From: Flavobacterium sp. K5-23
GTDB lineage: Bacteria; Bacteroidota; Bacteroidia; Flavobacteriales; Flavobacteriaceae
Direction: 5' to 3'
Length of the DNA stretch: 64,000 nucleotides
NCBI RefSeq assembly: GCF_023278045.1
Contig: NZ_CP056783.1
Span: 2,451,501-2,515,500 of the forward strand
In this document: piece after piece, positions 16,853-27,358 of the stretch
Layout: the number at the start of each line of letters is the position of its first letter
How positions within the stretch are numbered: position 1 is the first letter of the stretch
Notes under the pieces: generated by a model
The model's database searches: none
The model's input: the letters and a program-made list of their open reading frames with translations, nothing else
Told to the model about the DNA's origin: nothing
Position numbers and translations under genes: made by a program

Positions 16853-19045
16853 CTAAAAATGAATTTTGGCTCCAATATAGATATTTCTACCTGAAGCATT
16901 TATTCCAGATGCGAATGTTCTATATTGAGTATCTAGAATATTTTCAATTCCACTATATAAAGTTAGATTTTTCACAACGGTTGTAGCACCTTTCAAGTTG
17001 AAAGTTTGCCAAGCTGGCATTCCCTCAACAGGAGCATATTGTTCATTGTCTTCTCCATTTAGAAAGTAATCTGAAATGTCTTTCTTTCCATTATAGAGCA
17101 TATAAAAATCAAGATTGAAATTTTTGTTTTCGTATTTCAATCCCGTTTTCCCATAAAAAGGGGGGATATGATCGAGTGGTCGATCACTATTGTTATTTAC
17201 AATTCGCCCATTTGTAAAATTAAAACTACCGTAAAATTGTAACGGTTTTGTGATTGTAATTTTTAATGTTGAAGTCACACCCGTGACATTCGCCGTCCCC
17301 ATATTTTGATTTGCAAAAACAGTACTAGGTTGGCCAGCGTAGTTAACTACACTTTGTCCATTAAAAAGGAATTTGTCTGTTATAATTGCGTCAAATAAAC
17401 GGGTATAAAAAAGAGTGTTTTCAAACTCAATTGTTTTTCCTTTAAATAAGGTGATGCTTAATTCTGCCGAAACTGATTTTTCAGGTTTTATATTTTGATT
17501 TGGTACAATTAATATGCCACTTGCCGAGTCAAATAGTTTCCCTAAGTCATCAATATTAGGTACTCTAAAACCAGTAGCTAAATTAAAAGCAATTCTGGTG
17601 GTCGAATTATTATTGACTATTCCGGCTGCTCCGCTATAAGTAAAATTACTTTGGTTTATTTCATCAAATGGGAAACTGAAAATTGAATTATCAGCAATTG
17701 TGCTTTTTAAAGTAACATATCCCGCTCTTGCTCCAAAATTATATGCTGTTTTATCATTGATATTTGAACTATAGGTAGCAAATACATCAGTTCTTAAGGT
17801 ATGATTAATGCCGTTAGGGTATCTTGAATCAGTAACAGTTACTGCTCCTGTTTTTCTATTTGAATTTGTTGCACTAGAGTTTAAATCATCATAAAACATT
17901 TCAGCACCATATAGGAAATCGCCTTTTCCAATTTTTGTTTCAAAGTCGGCATTAATAGAATAAACATTTATTTTTTCTAGTTGAGTTTTGGTGTTATCAT
18001 TGTTGAATTTCCTGGTGATTCGGCTTTCTTCTACATTTTGATAGTTGAATCCTAAACTCATGTCACTATTTAAAAAAACATTTTCTTTGGTAAGTTTATA
18101 GGCTGCTAAAAACCTTTTTTGAGGACCATAATCCCATCTGACATTTTTTAATTTAGTTCCATTTTGGTCGGTTAAACGATCATATCTGGGTACATCTGAA
18201 GTAGTGGATAACTGTAAATTCAAACTGTGCTGGGCAGTTTCGTTTTGCTGAAAAACAACTTTCTGCATTGCATTGTATTGGGTGTAGCCACTAAATTTTT
18301 GGACAAGTTTATCTGAATTTGGAACTAATTGATCATTTCCATTTATAGTTTCAACATAAAAGGGACGCTCACCAAAGAAATCATTCTTTCCGTTTTTCTT
18401 ACTTCCCATTCTTAAATCTCCAAAATCATTATATGAAAATGCGGATAATGAACCCCATTTTTTTCCTGCAAAATTTAAATCTAAATAACCTGACTTTTCT
18501 TCATTTGAAGAACTGTATCTTGTAGATGCATTACCGGAAAAAGTAGTGTTTATTTCCGAAAGTAATTTAGCGTCTTTGGTCTTTAAATTAATCGCACCTC
18601 CCATAGCATCACTACCGAAAATAGTTGATGAAGGGCCAAATAATACATCAACCTGTTCCAGCATATTTTCATCTACTGTAATCACATTTTGCAAATGACC
18701 GGATCTAAAAATTAAGTTGTTCATTCGGATACCATCTACTAGGAGCAGTATTCTGTTGGCTTCAAACCCACGAATTACCGGACTTCCTCCACCTTGTTGT
18801 GATTTCTGAACTGTTAACGTACCACTATTAGAAAGTAAATCTGCGGTGTTTTGAAAATTTTGTTGCTCTATTTCTTTTTGAGAAATAGTTTCAATTTTTT
18901 GTGTTGTTTTTTTTGAGGATTTTGTATAACGTTGTAAAGGAAGTTTAATTTCTTTTAATTGAATTGGTTTTATAGTATCCAATACTTTTTGAGAATGACC
19001 GGTCATTGTAATTAAAAGAACCAGAATTAAAAAAGTTTTTTTCAT
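16853..19045 (-). CDS. TonB-dependent receptor, haem/haemoglobin type
   Basis: Outer-membrane active transporter of 730 residues. The signal peptide MKKTFLILVLLITMTGHSQ is at 1-19; a start at ATG 19045 fits it better than the upstream TTG. The plug domain (about 45-160) contains GGGSPVIRGFEANRILLLVDGIRMN and VLFGPSSTIFGSDAMGGAINLKTK, typical of haem/haemoglobin receptors such as HmuR. The FRVPNIDDLGKLFDS and PNQNIKPE segments correspond to the FRAP and NPNL boxes of haem receptors, in altered form. The rest is a 22-strand barrel ending in an aromatic beta strand (IYIGAKIHF). No SusD partner or CarboxypepD-like extension is present. A small outer-membrane-type protein (DUF3575) lies upstream. 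Confidence 0.88.
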   Translation of the reverse strand: MKKTFLILVLLITMTGHSQKVLDTIKPIQLKEIKLPLQRYTKSSKKTTQKIETISQKEIEQQNFQNTADLLSNSGTLTVQKSQQGGGSPVIRGFEANRILLLVDGIRMNNLIFRSGHLQNVITVDENMLEQVDVLFGPSSTIFGSDAMGGAINLKTKDAKLLSEINTTFSGNASTRYSSSNEEKSGYLDLNFAGKKWGSLSAFSYNDFGDLRMGSKKNGKNDFFGERPFYVETINGNDQLVPNSDKLVQKFSGYTQYNAMQKVVFQQNETAQHSLNLQLSTTSDVPRYDRLTDQNGTKLKNVRWDYGPQKRFLAAYKLTKENVFLNSDMSLGFNYQNVEESRITRKFNNDNTKTQLEKINVYSINADFETKIGKGDFLYGAEMFYDDLNSSATNSNRKTGAVTVTDSRYPNGINHTLRTDVFATYSSNINDKTAYNFGARAGYVTLKSTIADNSIFSFPFDEINQSNFTYSGAAGIVNNNSTTRIAFNLATGFRVPNIDDLGKLFDSASGILIVPNQNIKPEKSVSAELSITLFKGKTIEFENTLFYTRLFDAIITDKFLFNGQSVVNYAGQPSTVFANQNMGTANVTGVTSTLKITITKPLQFYGSFNFTNGRIVNNNSDRPLDHIPPFYGKTGLKYENKNFNLDFYMLYNGKKDISDYFLNGEDNEQYAPVEGMPAWQTFNLKGATTVVKNLTLYSGIENILDTQYRTFASGINASGRNIYIGAKIHF

Positions 19046-19136
19046 AATTAAATTCAATATGCTTATATAATATTCATCAATAGTAAGTCCTATGATATTT
19101 TCACAATTGCTTAGAATTGAATGATTATGGTTTTTT

Positions 19137-19688
19137 TTAATTCAGCTTATAAGATACCATAACACCGCCTCTGTAAGGCAGCCATTCCCCGCTTTTATTA
19201 TAGTTTTTAACAAACTCGTATCGTTCATTTGTACCAATATAATACCCCTTATAGAAGCCTTGATGATTTCCTCCACCCACAAAACAATCCAACATAAACT
19301 TATCGTTTATTTTTGCTTTAAATCCTACTGTTACACCCATAACATAACCAAGGCCTTTTTCGTAAAGGTTTGTATTTAAATAATTCCATTTTTGAAAATT
19401 AAAAAAAGTAGCCCCCATATGTCCTCCTACGTATAAACCATTTTCTGTGTCCTTAAAATGGTAACGATATTCGGGAATTAAAATGTAAAATTGTCTAGGC
19501 TTGCCATTTACAGATTTCCATGGTGATGCCATTGCATCAAACTGAAAAGTTGATTTTTTTCCAATACTTGTTTCAATAGCTACTTGTGGTAATGTAAATA
19601 TCGTGGTAAGTGCATTAACTTTTATATATGTTTGACTTTGTGAATGAATTGAAAAAAAAAGAACGATAATAATAAGTAACTTTTTCAT
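19137..19688 (-). CDS. DUF3575 outer-membrane-type protein
   Basis: A 183-residue protein with signal peptide (residues 1-18, ending SHSQSQ) and alternating hydrophobic strands ending SYKLN, matching the DUF3575 family of small beta-barrel-like outer-membrane proteins of Bacteroidota. Function unknown. It lies upstream of the TonB receptor on the same strand with 91 bases between, so co-transcription is possible but not shown. A TATATTTG -7 box lies on the minus strand at 19751-19758. Confidence 0.78.
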   Translation of the reverse strand: MKKLLIIIVLFFSIHSQSQTYIKVNALTTIFTLPQVAIETSIGKKSTFQFDAMASPWKSVNGKPRQFYILIPEYRYHFKDTENGLYVGGHMGATFFNFQKWNYLNTNLYEKGLGYVMGVTVGFKAKINDKFMLDCFVGGGNHQGFYKGYYIGTNERYEFVKNYNKSGEWLPYRGGVMVSYKLN

Positions 19689-19842
19689 GTAATTGTTTCC
19701 TATGTGTTTCTATTTATAAAAACACAATTTAAATTTTAATAATTTTTGTGCAAATATAGAAGTTAATGATAGAAAAATCTTAAATTTTAACCATAATAAT
19801 TTTGGTCAAAATTTATTGTGTTTTTAATTAATACCCTTGGTA

Positions 19843-20394
19843 TTAAGGCTTCTTTAATAGCGAATAAATAACAGTATCTATAAAACGACCATTAAAGCAT
19901 TCATTTTGTTTAAAATAAGCTTCTTTAATAAAACCATTTTTTTGCAACACTTTCTCAGAGGCTAAATTATCAGGAGAAATAATTGCTTCAATTGAATGTA
20001 AATTCATCGTGTTAAAGCCATAGTTTACAACTTCATTTACAGCTTCAGTAACAATCCCTTTTCCATTATATTCCGGTAATAACATATAGCCAATTTCGGC
20101 ACGGAAATGTTCCGGCTTTATCCTGTAGTGACCTATAATTCCAATAAGCCTTGTATCATTCTTGAGTGTAATTGCCCAATTGATGCCTTCATTGGCTTTA
20201 ATTTTTTCATCGATGTTAGCAATATGTTCTAAAGCTTCTTCGATTGACTTCACTATTGGTCTGGGAATATATTTCATTGTTTCGATATTAGAACGTAATT
20301 CGAATATTTCGTTTACATCCTTTTTATCAACACGTCTTAATAGGAGTCGTTCCGTTTCAATATTTGGAAAAGGAGAGAAATTAAGGGATAACAT
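19843..20394 (-). CDS. RimJ/RimL-type GNAT acetyltransferase
   Basis: Acetyl-CoA-dependent N-acetyltransferase of 183 residues. The N-terminus IETERLLLRRVDKKDVNEIFEL is the RimJ/RimL-type start. The acetyl-CoA loop is in EIGYMLLPEYNGKGIVTEAVNEVVNYGF, and NLASEKVLQKNGF is the C-terminal motif. Substrate unknown, perhaps a protein N-terminus or small amine. The aldose epimerase gene ends upstream within ten bases, so the two are likely co-transcribed. Confidence 0.87.
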   Translation of the reverse strand: MLSLNFSPFPNIETERLLLRRVDKKDVNEIFELRSNIETMKYIPRPIVKSIEEALEHIANIDEKIKANEGINWAITLKNDTRLIGIIGHYRIKPEHFRAEIGYMLLPEYNGKGIVTEAVNEVVNYGFNTMNLHSIEAIISPDNLASEKVLQKNGFIKEAYFKQNECFNGRFIDTVIYSLLKKP

Positions 20395-20403
20395 ATTTTA
20401 TAA

Positions 20404-21252
20404 TTAAAGAATATTTATACTGAATTTTGCTTCAAAGGATTCACTACTGTCTAATAGCTGTATTCCTTCTTTTTCAAATAGATCTCCTGAACTCTCTATC
20501 GTATTTGAATACCCAAACCATGGTTCGATACACAGGAATGGTGCATTTTCTAATGTCCATATGCCTAAGTTTGGAAAATCTTCGAAATTTACTCTGAGTA
20601 TAGGACTATTGTTTTCTAATATAGTTACAGTTTTAGATTCTAATTTTTTAAAGACCAATGCATCGTCTTTGAATAGTTGGTACTTTAATGGAATCATTCT
20701 GTCCTTAAGGTTAATCTTTTTTATTTGGTTTGTGATTAATCCATTTTCCAAAAGATGGTACTCTAAAGTTTCCTCTTTTTCAAATTGAAGCGAATAATCG
20801 TCAAAAGTACCAGCTAATGAAAAAGCAGGATGTGCCCCAATAGAAAAAGGCATCTTTGAATTAGTGTTGTTTATGACCTTATATTGGATGCATAAACTAC
20901 TTTGCTGTAATGTATATATGATTAGTAACTCAAATTCAAAAGGGTACTGTTTTAAAGTTATTTCATTTGATTTCAATGAAAATGTGGCGCTATTTTCTTT
21001 ATGATCAACTCTTTCGAATAGCATATCCCTAGCAAATCCATGGCGGGATAAATGATATTCCGTTTCATTATAAGAATAAGTGTTATCTTTTAATGTTCCA
21101 ACAATAGGGAATAATACAGGAGAATGTTTAGCCCAAAATTCAGGATTTCCATTCCAGATATATTCTTTACTATTTTTTTTAAAAGAAATTAATTCGGCGC
21201 CCTTATGGTTTATTACTGCTGAAAATTTTCCTTGTGTTAGTGTTGTGTTCAA
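20404..21252 (-). CDS. Aldose 1-epimerase family protein (LacX-like)
   Basis: Galactose-mutarotase fold protein of 282 residues. The N-terminal block GAELISFKKNSKEYIWNGNPEFWAKHSPVLFPIVG and the mid block FSIGAHPAFSL (with the conserved His) match LacX-like epimerases. LCIEPWFGYSN near the C-terminus holds the catalytic-type Glu region. It probably interconverts anomers of a hexose or hexose phosphate. No sugar gene cluster surrounds it. It is divergent from the 93-residue gene at 21347. Confidence 0.88.
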   Translation of the reverse strand: MNTTLTQGKFSAVINHKGAELISFKKNSKEYIWNGNPEFWAKHSPVLFPIVGTLKDNTYSYNETEYHLSRHGFARDMLFERVDHKENSATFSLKSNEITLKQYPFEFELLIIYTLQQSSLCIQYKVINNTNSKMPFSIGAHPAFSLAGTFDDYSLQFEKEETLEYHLLENGLITNQIKKINLKDRMIPLKYQLFKDDALVFKKLESKTVTILENNSPILRVNFEDFPNLGIWTLENAPFLCIEPWFGYSNTIESSGDLFEKEGIQLLDSSESFEAKFSINIL

Positions 21253-21346
21253 TATGAATATAAGTTATGTTTTTTTTTGATTTGTAAATATATTTCATTA
21301 AATTCACTAAGACAAATGCTAGAGGTAAACTAAAAAAAATATTATT

Positions 21347-21628
21347 ATGATAGCAAATTTTCAAATTATAGAAAAAGAAAACATTTATGCTTTGAAATTT
21401 CCTTCTGAAGAGGTTTTAGAAGATACAGATGCTATTATACAAAGGCGGGTTGACTTAAATCGCGCACAAACTTTGGGTAATATTGAGCATATGAAAATTA
21501 AAATATACTTTGAAGATGATGAATCTAAAAAAGTCGTAGAAACTACTGTATGGGCTGTAACTGATAACAGTGTTGTCCTTAAAAAAGGAGTAGGAATACC
21601 TATAAATAGAATCATTAAATTGATCTAA
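21347..21628 (+). CDS. Conserved small protein, function unknown
   Basis: A 93-residue soluble protein without signal peptide or membrane segment, rich in acidic and hydrophobic residues (MIANFQIIEKENIYALKF... GIPINRIIKLI). I do not recognise a domain, but the composition, clean ATG start and own terminator support a real gene, and I believe it is conserved among flavobacteria. Six to seven short beta strands are predicted by eye. Confidence 0.72.
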   Translation: MIANFQIIEKENIYALKFPSEEVLEDTDAIIQRRVDLNRAQTLGNIEHMKIKIYFEDDESKKVVETTVWAVTDNSVVLKKGVGIPINRIIKLI

Positions 21629-21640
21629 ATTTTTTAAAAA

Positions 21641-21670
21641 AAATCAACTTTCCAGTTGGTTTTTTTTTTG
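21641..21670 (+). terminator. Terminator after the 93-residue gene
   Basis: Stem AATCAACT/AGTTGGTT (one G-T pair) with a three-base loop followed by about ten T residues. Confidence 0.8.
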
Positions 21671-21822
21671 CCCTTTTTTAAAATAAGCTACTTAAGTTTA
21701 TGAAATTATTAAAAATTAGCTAAATTCGTTGCCTATACATTAAAATCAGAAATTAAAGTATTTAGATTTTGGACTTATAAGTAAGCTCCTGAAACTTCTC
21801 TTAAATTAAAAAAACTAAATTT

Positions 21823-24093
21823 ATGAAAATTAATTGTTTTAAAGGCCTATTTCAGATGGCTTTGTTATTAGGGATTTCGTCCCTTTCGGCACAACAAGTC
21901 CCTGTCACAGCAGCAAAGAATACCCCAATTTCAAATTATGATTACCATGATGCATTTGGACCTTTGTTTTACACTAAAAATGCAACAAGCACGCGTTCTG
22001 CAAGTGGACAACCCGGTGCGGAATATTGGCAAAATAGAGCTGACTATCAGATAACTGCAAAGTTGAATGAAAAGAACAATGAAATTATCGGTACTGATAT
22101 TATTACTTACACTAATAATAGCCCTGATAAAATGTCTTTTTTATGGATGAATGTAGATCAAAATCTATTCAAAGAAGATTCACGTGGTAATGCTATTGTT
22201 CCTTTAACTGGAAGTCGTAATGGTGCGCAAGGACAAGTTTTTGACGGAGGTCATAAAATAAAATCGGTTAAGGTTGTTTCTATTTCTAATGGAAAAACTA
22301 CTGAAGCTAATGCGAAGTTCATCATAACTGATACAAGAATGCAAGTTTTTCTTCCTCAAGAATTAAAAGCTAAAGGAGGTTCCGTTAAAATAAAAATTGA
22401 TTTCTCATATATTTCTCCAGAAGAAGGTTCAGACAGAACAGGAGTTCTTGAAACTAAGAATGGAAAGATTTTTACAATTGCTCAATGGTATCCACGTATG
22501 TGTGTGTATGATGATGTGAGAGGTTGGAACACGAATCCTTATTTAGGTGCTTCTGAGTTTTATCTTGAATACGGAGATTTTGATGTAAATATTACAGCAC
22601 CTTCTAATCATATAGTTGTCTGTTCAGGAGAGCTGTTGAATCCAACAGCAGTTTATTCAACTGTAGAACAAAATAGATTGGCACAAGCCAAACAAAGCGA
22701 CAAAACGGTTTTCATACGTACAGCAGATGAAGTTGCTATTTCTTCTAAAAACGTATCAACTACAACAAAAACGTGGCATTATAATATTAAAAATGCGAGA
22801 GACGTTTCTTGGGCATCTTCGGCAGCATTTATTTTAGATGGTGCCAAAATTAATTTACCAAGCGGTAAAAAATCACTTGCATTATCAGTTTACCCTGTTG
22901 AAAGTGAAGGGAATGATGCTTGGGGACGTTCTACTGAATATACTAAAGCTTCTATCGAAAACTATTCTAAAAGATGGTTAGAATATCCTTATCCTTCAGC
23001 TACAAACGTGGCTGGAAATGAGGGAGGAATGGAATATCCTGGAATTGTTTTTTGCAGTTGGGAGTCTAAAGGAGCTGATTTATGGGGAGTTACAGACCAC
23101 GAATTTGGACATATTTGGTTTCCAATGATTGTAGGTTCTAATGAGCGTTTATTTGCGTGGATGGATGAAGGTTTCAATACTTTTATTAATTCATTGAGTG
23201 GAGCTGATTTTAACAATGGAGAATTCAAAGAAGAAGCTGCTGATTTACATCAAAGAGCTGAAACTTATACAAGTCCTAATTTAGAGACTATTATGAGTTC
23301 ACCTGATAATATGAAAGAAGGAAACATAGGTCTTTTGTGTTATTCAAAGCCCAGTTCAGGTTTAGTTATATTACGGGAACAAGTATTAGGACCAGAGCGT
23401 TTTGATTTGGCTTTCCGTACTTATATTGATCGTTGGGCTTATAAGCATCCTACTCCAGATGATTTCTTCAGAACTATGGAGAATGTTGCTGGTGAAGATT
23501 TAAGTTGGTTTTGGAGAGGTTGGATCGTTAATAATTGGAGATTAGATCAAGGGATTAATTCGATTAAATATGTGAAAAATGACCCTAAGCAAGGTGTTGT
23601 TATCACTATAGAGAACTTCGAGAAAATGGTTATGCCAGTAATTCTGGATGTAAAAACTAAAAGCGGAAAGGTAAATAGAGTAAAATTGCCGGTTGAAGTA
23701 TGGCAAAGAAATAAGGAATGGTCTTTTAAACATAATTCTACTGAAGAGATTGAAAGTATTACTTTAGATCCAGATCACGTTTTCCCGGATAGTAATGAAG
23801 GGAATAACATTTGGACTGCTGATAAGGGTACAATTGAAAAAGACATCATTTTAGATGGTTATTTAGGAATTTATTCCAATCCGAATGCTCCAATAAAAAT
23901 TGAGTTTACTGAGAAAAACAATGTTCTAAATGTGGAAATGACAGGTTATCCAAAAATTTCTGTGGAGCCAATAGGTAAAAATCTATTTGAATCTAAAAGA
24001 GCAGGTGTTAAATTTCAGTTCAATGAAAATCAGTCAGGTTTTGAATTGATTATAAGTGATTCTCAAAAGATTCCTTTTACAAAAGAAAAATAA
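21823..24093 (+). CDS. Secreted M1 family metallopeptidase
   Basis: Zinc aminopeptidase-like protein of 756 residues with an N-terminal signal peptide (about 1-23, ending SLSAQ). The zinc site is His426-Glu427-x2-His430 in HEFGHIW with the third ligand Glu449, 18 residues later in WMDEGFNTF, exactly the M1 spacing. The exopeptidase motif normally written GxMEN appears as GGMEYPG (401-407), so strict aminopeptidase activity is not assured. The catalytic Tyr region is [11 protein letters not shown] and the helical C-terminal domain follows. No T9SS C-terminal domain is visible. It is probably periplasmic. Confidence 0.9.
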   Translation: MKINCFKGLFQMALLLGISSLSAQQVPVTAAKNTPISNYDYHDAFGPLFYTKNATSTRSASGQPGAEYWQNRADYQITAKLNEKNNEIIGTDIITYTNNSPDKMSFLWMNVDQNLFKEDSRGNAIVPLTGSRNGAQGQVFDGGHKIKSVKVVSISNGKTTEANAKFIITDTRMQVFLPQELKAKGGSVKIKIDFSYISPEEGSDRTGVLETKNGKIFTIAQWYPRMCVYDDVRGWNTNPYLGASEFYLEYGDFDVNITAPSNHIVVCSGELLNPTAVYSTVEQNRLAQAKQSDKTVFIRTADEVAISSKNVSTTTKTWHYNIKNARDVSWASSAAFILDGAKINLPSGKKSLALSVYPVESEGNDAWGRSTEYTKASIENYSKRWLEYPYPSATNVAGNEGGMEYPGIVFCSWESKGADLWGVTDHEFGHIWFPMIVGSNERLFAWMDEGFNTFINSLSGADFNNGEFKEEAADLHQRAETYTSPNLETIMSSPDNMKEGNIGLLCYSKPSSGLVILREQVLGPERFDLAFRTYIDRWAYKHPTPDDFFRTMENVAGEDLSWFWRGWIVNNWRLDQGINSIKYVKNDPKQGVVITIENFEKMVMPVILDVKTKSGKVNRVKLPVEVWQRNKEWSFKHNSTEEIESITLDPDHVFPDSNEGNNIWTADKGTIEKDIILDGYLGIYSNPNAPIKIEFTEKNNVLNVEMTGYPKISVEPIGKNLFESKRAGVKFQFNENQSGFELIISDSQKIPFTKEK

Positions 24094-24109
24094 TAAATTC
24101 GACATAAAC

Positions 24110-24141
24110 AAAAAACACCAGCTTGATGCTGGTGTTTTTTT
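24110..24141. terminator. Bidirectional terminator between M1 peptidase and agmatine deiminase
   Basis: A 13-base perfect stem (24110-24122 with 24128-24140), A6 on one side and T6 on the other, between convergent genes. Confidence 0.88.
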
Positions 24142-24165
24142 ATATAATAAAATGGGAATATAATA

Positions 24166-25206
24166 TTATGCTGGAATTTGTTGACTCAAGCAATGCAAGG
24201 TTCCAAAACCCCATATCAAATCAATGGCACTGATTCCGATGATTTCTCTTTCAGGAAAACATTCCGCAAGTATGTTAAGCGCTTTACGATCATTAGGATC
24301 GTTGAATGTAGGTACTAAAACACATTTGTTCAATATCAAGAAATTTGCGTAACTCGCAGGCAATCTTAAATCTTCAAAATCAATTCTTTTAGGCATTGGT
24401 AAAGCCACAATTATGGGTGACTTTCCATTTTCTAATTTTGCATTTTGCAATCTTTTCAAATTGTCTTGTAACGGAGCGTAGTTACTGTCTTTTGGATCCG
24501 TTTCTACAATAGTTACAATCGTATCTTCATTTATAAAACGACATAAATCATCAATGTGTCCGTGAGTATCATCGCCTTCAACACCATCACCAAGCCAAAT
24601 CACATTGGTGATTCCAAGGTATTCCTTGAAAACAGCTTCGTAATCCTCTTTGGTGAAATTGGGGTTGCGAACCTGAATATCGGGATGCATCAAGCATTCT
24701 TCCGATGTCAATAATGTTCCTTTTCCGTTGCTGTCTATAGCTCCACCTTCAACTATTACAGGCTTTCCTTTGTACATCACTTGTGTTAGTGGTACATCTA
24801 GAAAATTTGCTACTGTTGCAGGAACGTGTTTGTCCAGTTGGAAATTTTTATATTTTGCCCAACCGTTAAAATTGAAATTCAACGCTTCTCTTTTCTCACC
24901 GTTTTTAATTACAATAGGACCAGAATCACGCATCCAGCTTCTATTTGTTTTTTGGATTATAAACGAAATGTTATCAAGGTCAACGTGTGCCATTTCAAGC
25001 ATTCCATTAACTTTCTCTTTTAACTTTTCATCGGCAACAACCAAAAATACGGTTTCGTAAGTGGCTATTTTTTTTATAAATTCGACAAAAGCCCATTGAA
25101 TAGCATCGTATTTTCCAGGCCAGTCTTTCCCGTTATGAGGGAAACAAAGTAAAATCCCTTGTTGGTTTTCCCATTCAGCAGGGAATCTTCTATTATTTGT
25201 GCTCAT
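24166..25206 (-). CDS. aguA: Agmatine deiminase family protein
   Basis: Guanidino-group hydrolase of 346 residues converting agmatine to N-carbamoylputrescine and ammonia. The PAD-type fold is recognisable from RRFPAEWENQQGILLCFPHNGKDW, MRDSGPIVI (Asp of the active site), VEGGAIDSNGKGTLLTSEEC, DTHGHIDDLCRF with the catalytic His, and the nucleophile Cys339 in TLHCLSQQIP. The neighbouring amidase with a two-base gap supports agmatine rather than peptidyl-arginine as substrate. Together they make putrescine from agmatine. Confidence 0.93.
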   Translation of the reverse strand: MSTNNRRFPAEWENQQGILLCFPHNGKDWPGKYDAIQWAFVEFIKKIATYETVFLVVADEKLKEKVNGMLEMAHVDLDNISFIIQKTNRSWMRDSGPIVIKNGEKREALNFNFNGWAKYKNFQLDKHVPATVANFLDVPLTQVMYKGKPVIVEGGAIDSNGKGTLLTSEECLMHPDIQVRNPNFTKEDYEAVFKEYLGITNVIWLGDGVEGDDTHGHIDDLCRFINEDTIVTIVETDPKDSNYAPLQDNLKRLQNAKLENGKSPIIVALPMPKRIDFEDLRLPASYANFLILNKCVLVPTFNDPNDRKALNILAECFPEREIIGISAIDLIWGFGTLHCLSQQIPA

Positions 25207-25208
25207 AA

Positions 25209-26096
25209 TTAGTCGATTGCTCTTTTTGTAATATCACCAAAAGCATCAATTCTTCTATCTCTAAAAAAGGGCCAGTTCTGACGTACATTTTCTTGAAGAT
25301 CTAAGTCAACTTCGGCAATTAAAATTTCTTCTTTATCGTGTGAGGCTTGCGCCAAAATTTCCCCTTGTGGTCCCGCAATAAATGAAGATCCCCAAAACTG
25401 GATTCCAGCCGTATCAGGTAAGTATTGCTCCAGTCCGATTCTATTTGCAGCAGCGACATACACACCATTTGCCACAGCGTGTCCTTTCATTACGCTCATC
25501 CAAGCTCCGTGTTGGTTTTCACCATATTCGTCTTTTTCTGCTGGATGCCATCCAATAGCTGTAGGGTAAAATAAAACATCAGCACCTTGAAGGGCCGTTA
25601 AACGAGCTGCTTCTGGATACCATTGATCCCAACAGATTAATGTTCCAATTTTTCCTTTTTGTGTTGGAATTGTTTTGAACCCTAAATCTCCTGGAGTAAA
25701 ATAGAATTTTTCATAGAAATGAGGATCATCCGGTATGTGCATTTTACGGTACAATCCCGCTTCTGAACCGTCAGTGTCAATAATGTAAGCACTATTGTGA
25801 TAAATTCCAGCCATTCTTTTTTCAAAGAAAGGAACAATGATTACCACGCCTAATTCTTTTGCCAAAGCACTAAATGCGATAAACGAAGTACTGTATAAAG
25901 GTTCTGCTAATGCAAAATTATCTACATCTTCACTTTGACAGAAATAATGACTGCTGTATAATTCCGGTAAAGAGATAACCTCAGCACCTTGACTGGCCGC
26001 ATCACGTACCCAACTCAAACATTTTTTAAGGTTGTTTTCGGCAACATCATTAAGGTTCAATTGGATAACGGCTATTTTATATTTTTTATTTGGCAT
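25209..26096 (-). CDS. aguB: N-carbamoylputrescine amidase (carbon-nitrogen hydrolase)
   Basis: Nitrilase-superfamily amidase of 295 residues that completes the agmatine route by releasing putrescine, ammonia and carbon dioxide. The catalytic triad is Glu45 (SLPELYSSHYF), Lys118 (YRKMHIPDD) and Cys155 (LICWDQWYPE). I chose ATG 26096 (MPNKKYKIAVIQ) because it starts the conserved first strand; an in-frame upstream codon adds only unconserved residues. A TATTTTTG box (26115-26122, minus) lies 18 bases upstream. aguA follows immediately. Confidence 0.93.
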   Translation of the reverse strand: MPNKKYKIAVIQLNLNDVAENNLKKCLSWVRDAASQGAEVISLPELYSSHYFCQSEDVDNFALAEPLYSTSFIAFSALAKELGVVIIVPFFEKRMAGIYHNSAYIIDTDGSEAGLYRKMHIPDDPHFYEKFYFTPGDLGFKTIPTQKGKIGTLICWDQWYPEAARLTALQGADVLFYPTAIGWHPAEKDEYGENQHGAWMSVMKGHAVANGVYVAAANRIGLEQYLPDTAGIQFWGSSFIAGPQGEILAQASHDKEEILIAEVDLDLQENVRQNWPFFRDRRIDAFGDITKRAID

Positions 26097-26228
26097 GACA
26101 TAAATTTTAGACTGCAAAAATAGGGAATTTTATAAAGAGTAGAAAATAGGGGTAAAGGAAAAGTTTTGTTCTATGTAATCTATTCTTTCTTATGTGTCAC
26201 TTGTCATCTCGACGAAGGAGAGATCACA

Positions 26229-26618
26229 TCAAGAAATTGTTCTTAATTCATTTTTAAACCAATATTTCTCTATAACAATAACGATAACGAGACCAATGAC
26301 ATACATTAGTAAATCAATCCAAGAGAAGGAAGTTCCAATGATAGTTCGAGCTATTTTTGAATTTTCTAAATGAAGTGTGTTGACAATATTCACATATTGA
26401 AGAAACTCAATAGAGAAAGCGAAAATCAATACTATTACCGCTGCTGTTATAACAGGTAATCTTAAAAAAGATTTAATAAAACAATAGATCAATATCACAA
26501 CCAAAATATCCCCGAGATAAGGTCTGACAAAGACATCGTGTACAAAAAGGGCAATTATAACTTCAATCACAAAGATTAAAAACGCTATTGCAAAGTAGTT
26601 TTTATTGAATGTTAACAT
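26229..26618 (-). CDS. DUF2809 family membrane protein
   Basis: Inner-membrane protein of 129 residues with about four hydrophobic helices (residues 8-28, 35-50, 58-75, 98-118). The segment DVFVRPYLGDILVVILIYCFIKSF, with Arg and Asp inside the membrane region, and FSIEFLQ are typical of DUF2809. Function unknown. It stands alone between the agmatine genes and another small membrane protein. Confidence 0.82.
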   Translation of the reverse strand: MLTFNKNYFAIAFLIFVIEVIIALFVHDVFVRPYLGDILVVILIYCFIKSFLRLPVITAAVIVLIFAFSIEFLQYVNIVNTLHLENSKIARTIIGTSFSWIDLLMYVIGLVIVIVIEKYWFKNELRTIS

Positions 26619-26834
26619 ATGTTTTTTTAATGTTCTGACGAATATATTCCCAGCGTTACATGCTTTATTATTTATTTTCTAATTTAAGATACTCTTCTCA
26701 GATGAGCATCAGAAAACAATAAAAATAAGTACAAATATGAATAGCAATTGCTTTGAAAAGATTATACCAAAGAAGTTCTCAATTCTTTACAAATGCATAA
26801 ATCTTATTTATTCCGTTACTGTCTTAAACGTCTT

Positions 26835-27233
26835 TTACATTTTTGTTATAACAAATTTTTTAATAAGGTGGGAGGCGTATGCTCCTATTATTGCTGGAAT
26901 TGTAAAAAGACCATAAAAAATAAATTCAAATGGAAACATATTATGAGAAGAAGAATCGGCAATCATTTCACAGAAAGTAGCTAAGGGAAATAAAAACATA
27001 CTCATTAATCCAATTATCCAAAATGGAACGTTACTAAATAGCTTTACACTAAAACCTGATATGAAAAGGAAGAGTAAACTATATTTTGAAATTCCTTCAA
27101 TTCCAGTTCTAATTAGTGGAAATAAAGGTGATTCATAGGGTTTCAAATCATCCAAAATAAATACAGGAAGTATTATCGATAACATACCTAGAATTGATAC
27201 GACTATTAAGGCTGAAGCAATTTTTAAATTCAT
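26835..27233 (-). CDS. Small membrane protein, function unknown
   Basis: A 132-residue protein with four hydrophobic segments (about 5-27, 50-68, 72-90, 104-122), so an integral membrane protein. I recognise no domain. It has a clean ATG start and does not overlap other genes. Base composition is similar to its neighbours. Confidence 0.6.
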   Translation of the reverse strand: MNLKIASALIVVSILGMLSIILPVFILDDLKPYESPLFPLIRTGIEGISKYSLLFLFISGFSVKLFSNVPFWIIGLMSMFLFPLATFCEMIADSSSHNMFPFEFIFYGLFTIPAIIGAYASHLIKKFVITKM

Positions 27234-27358
27234 AATATTTATTATTTAATTTGTTTTTTCTAATAAGTTTAGCCGCTTGAATTATAAAAAATCGAATTTG
27301 TTCTACTAAATTTATTATAATAAAAAAGGAAAATTACACTAATTAAGATACAATTTTA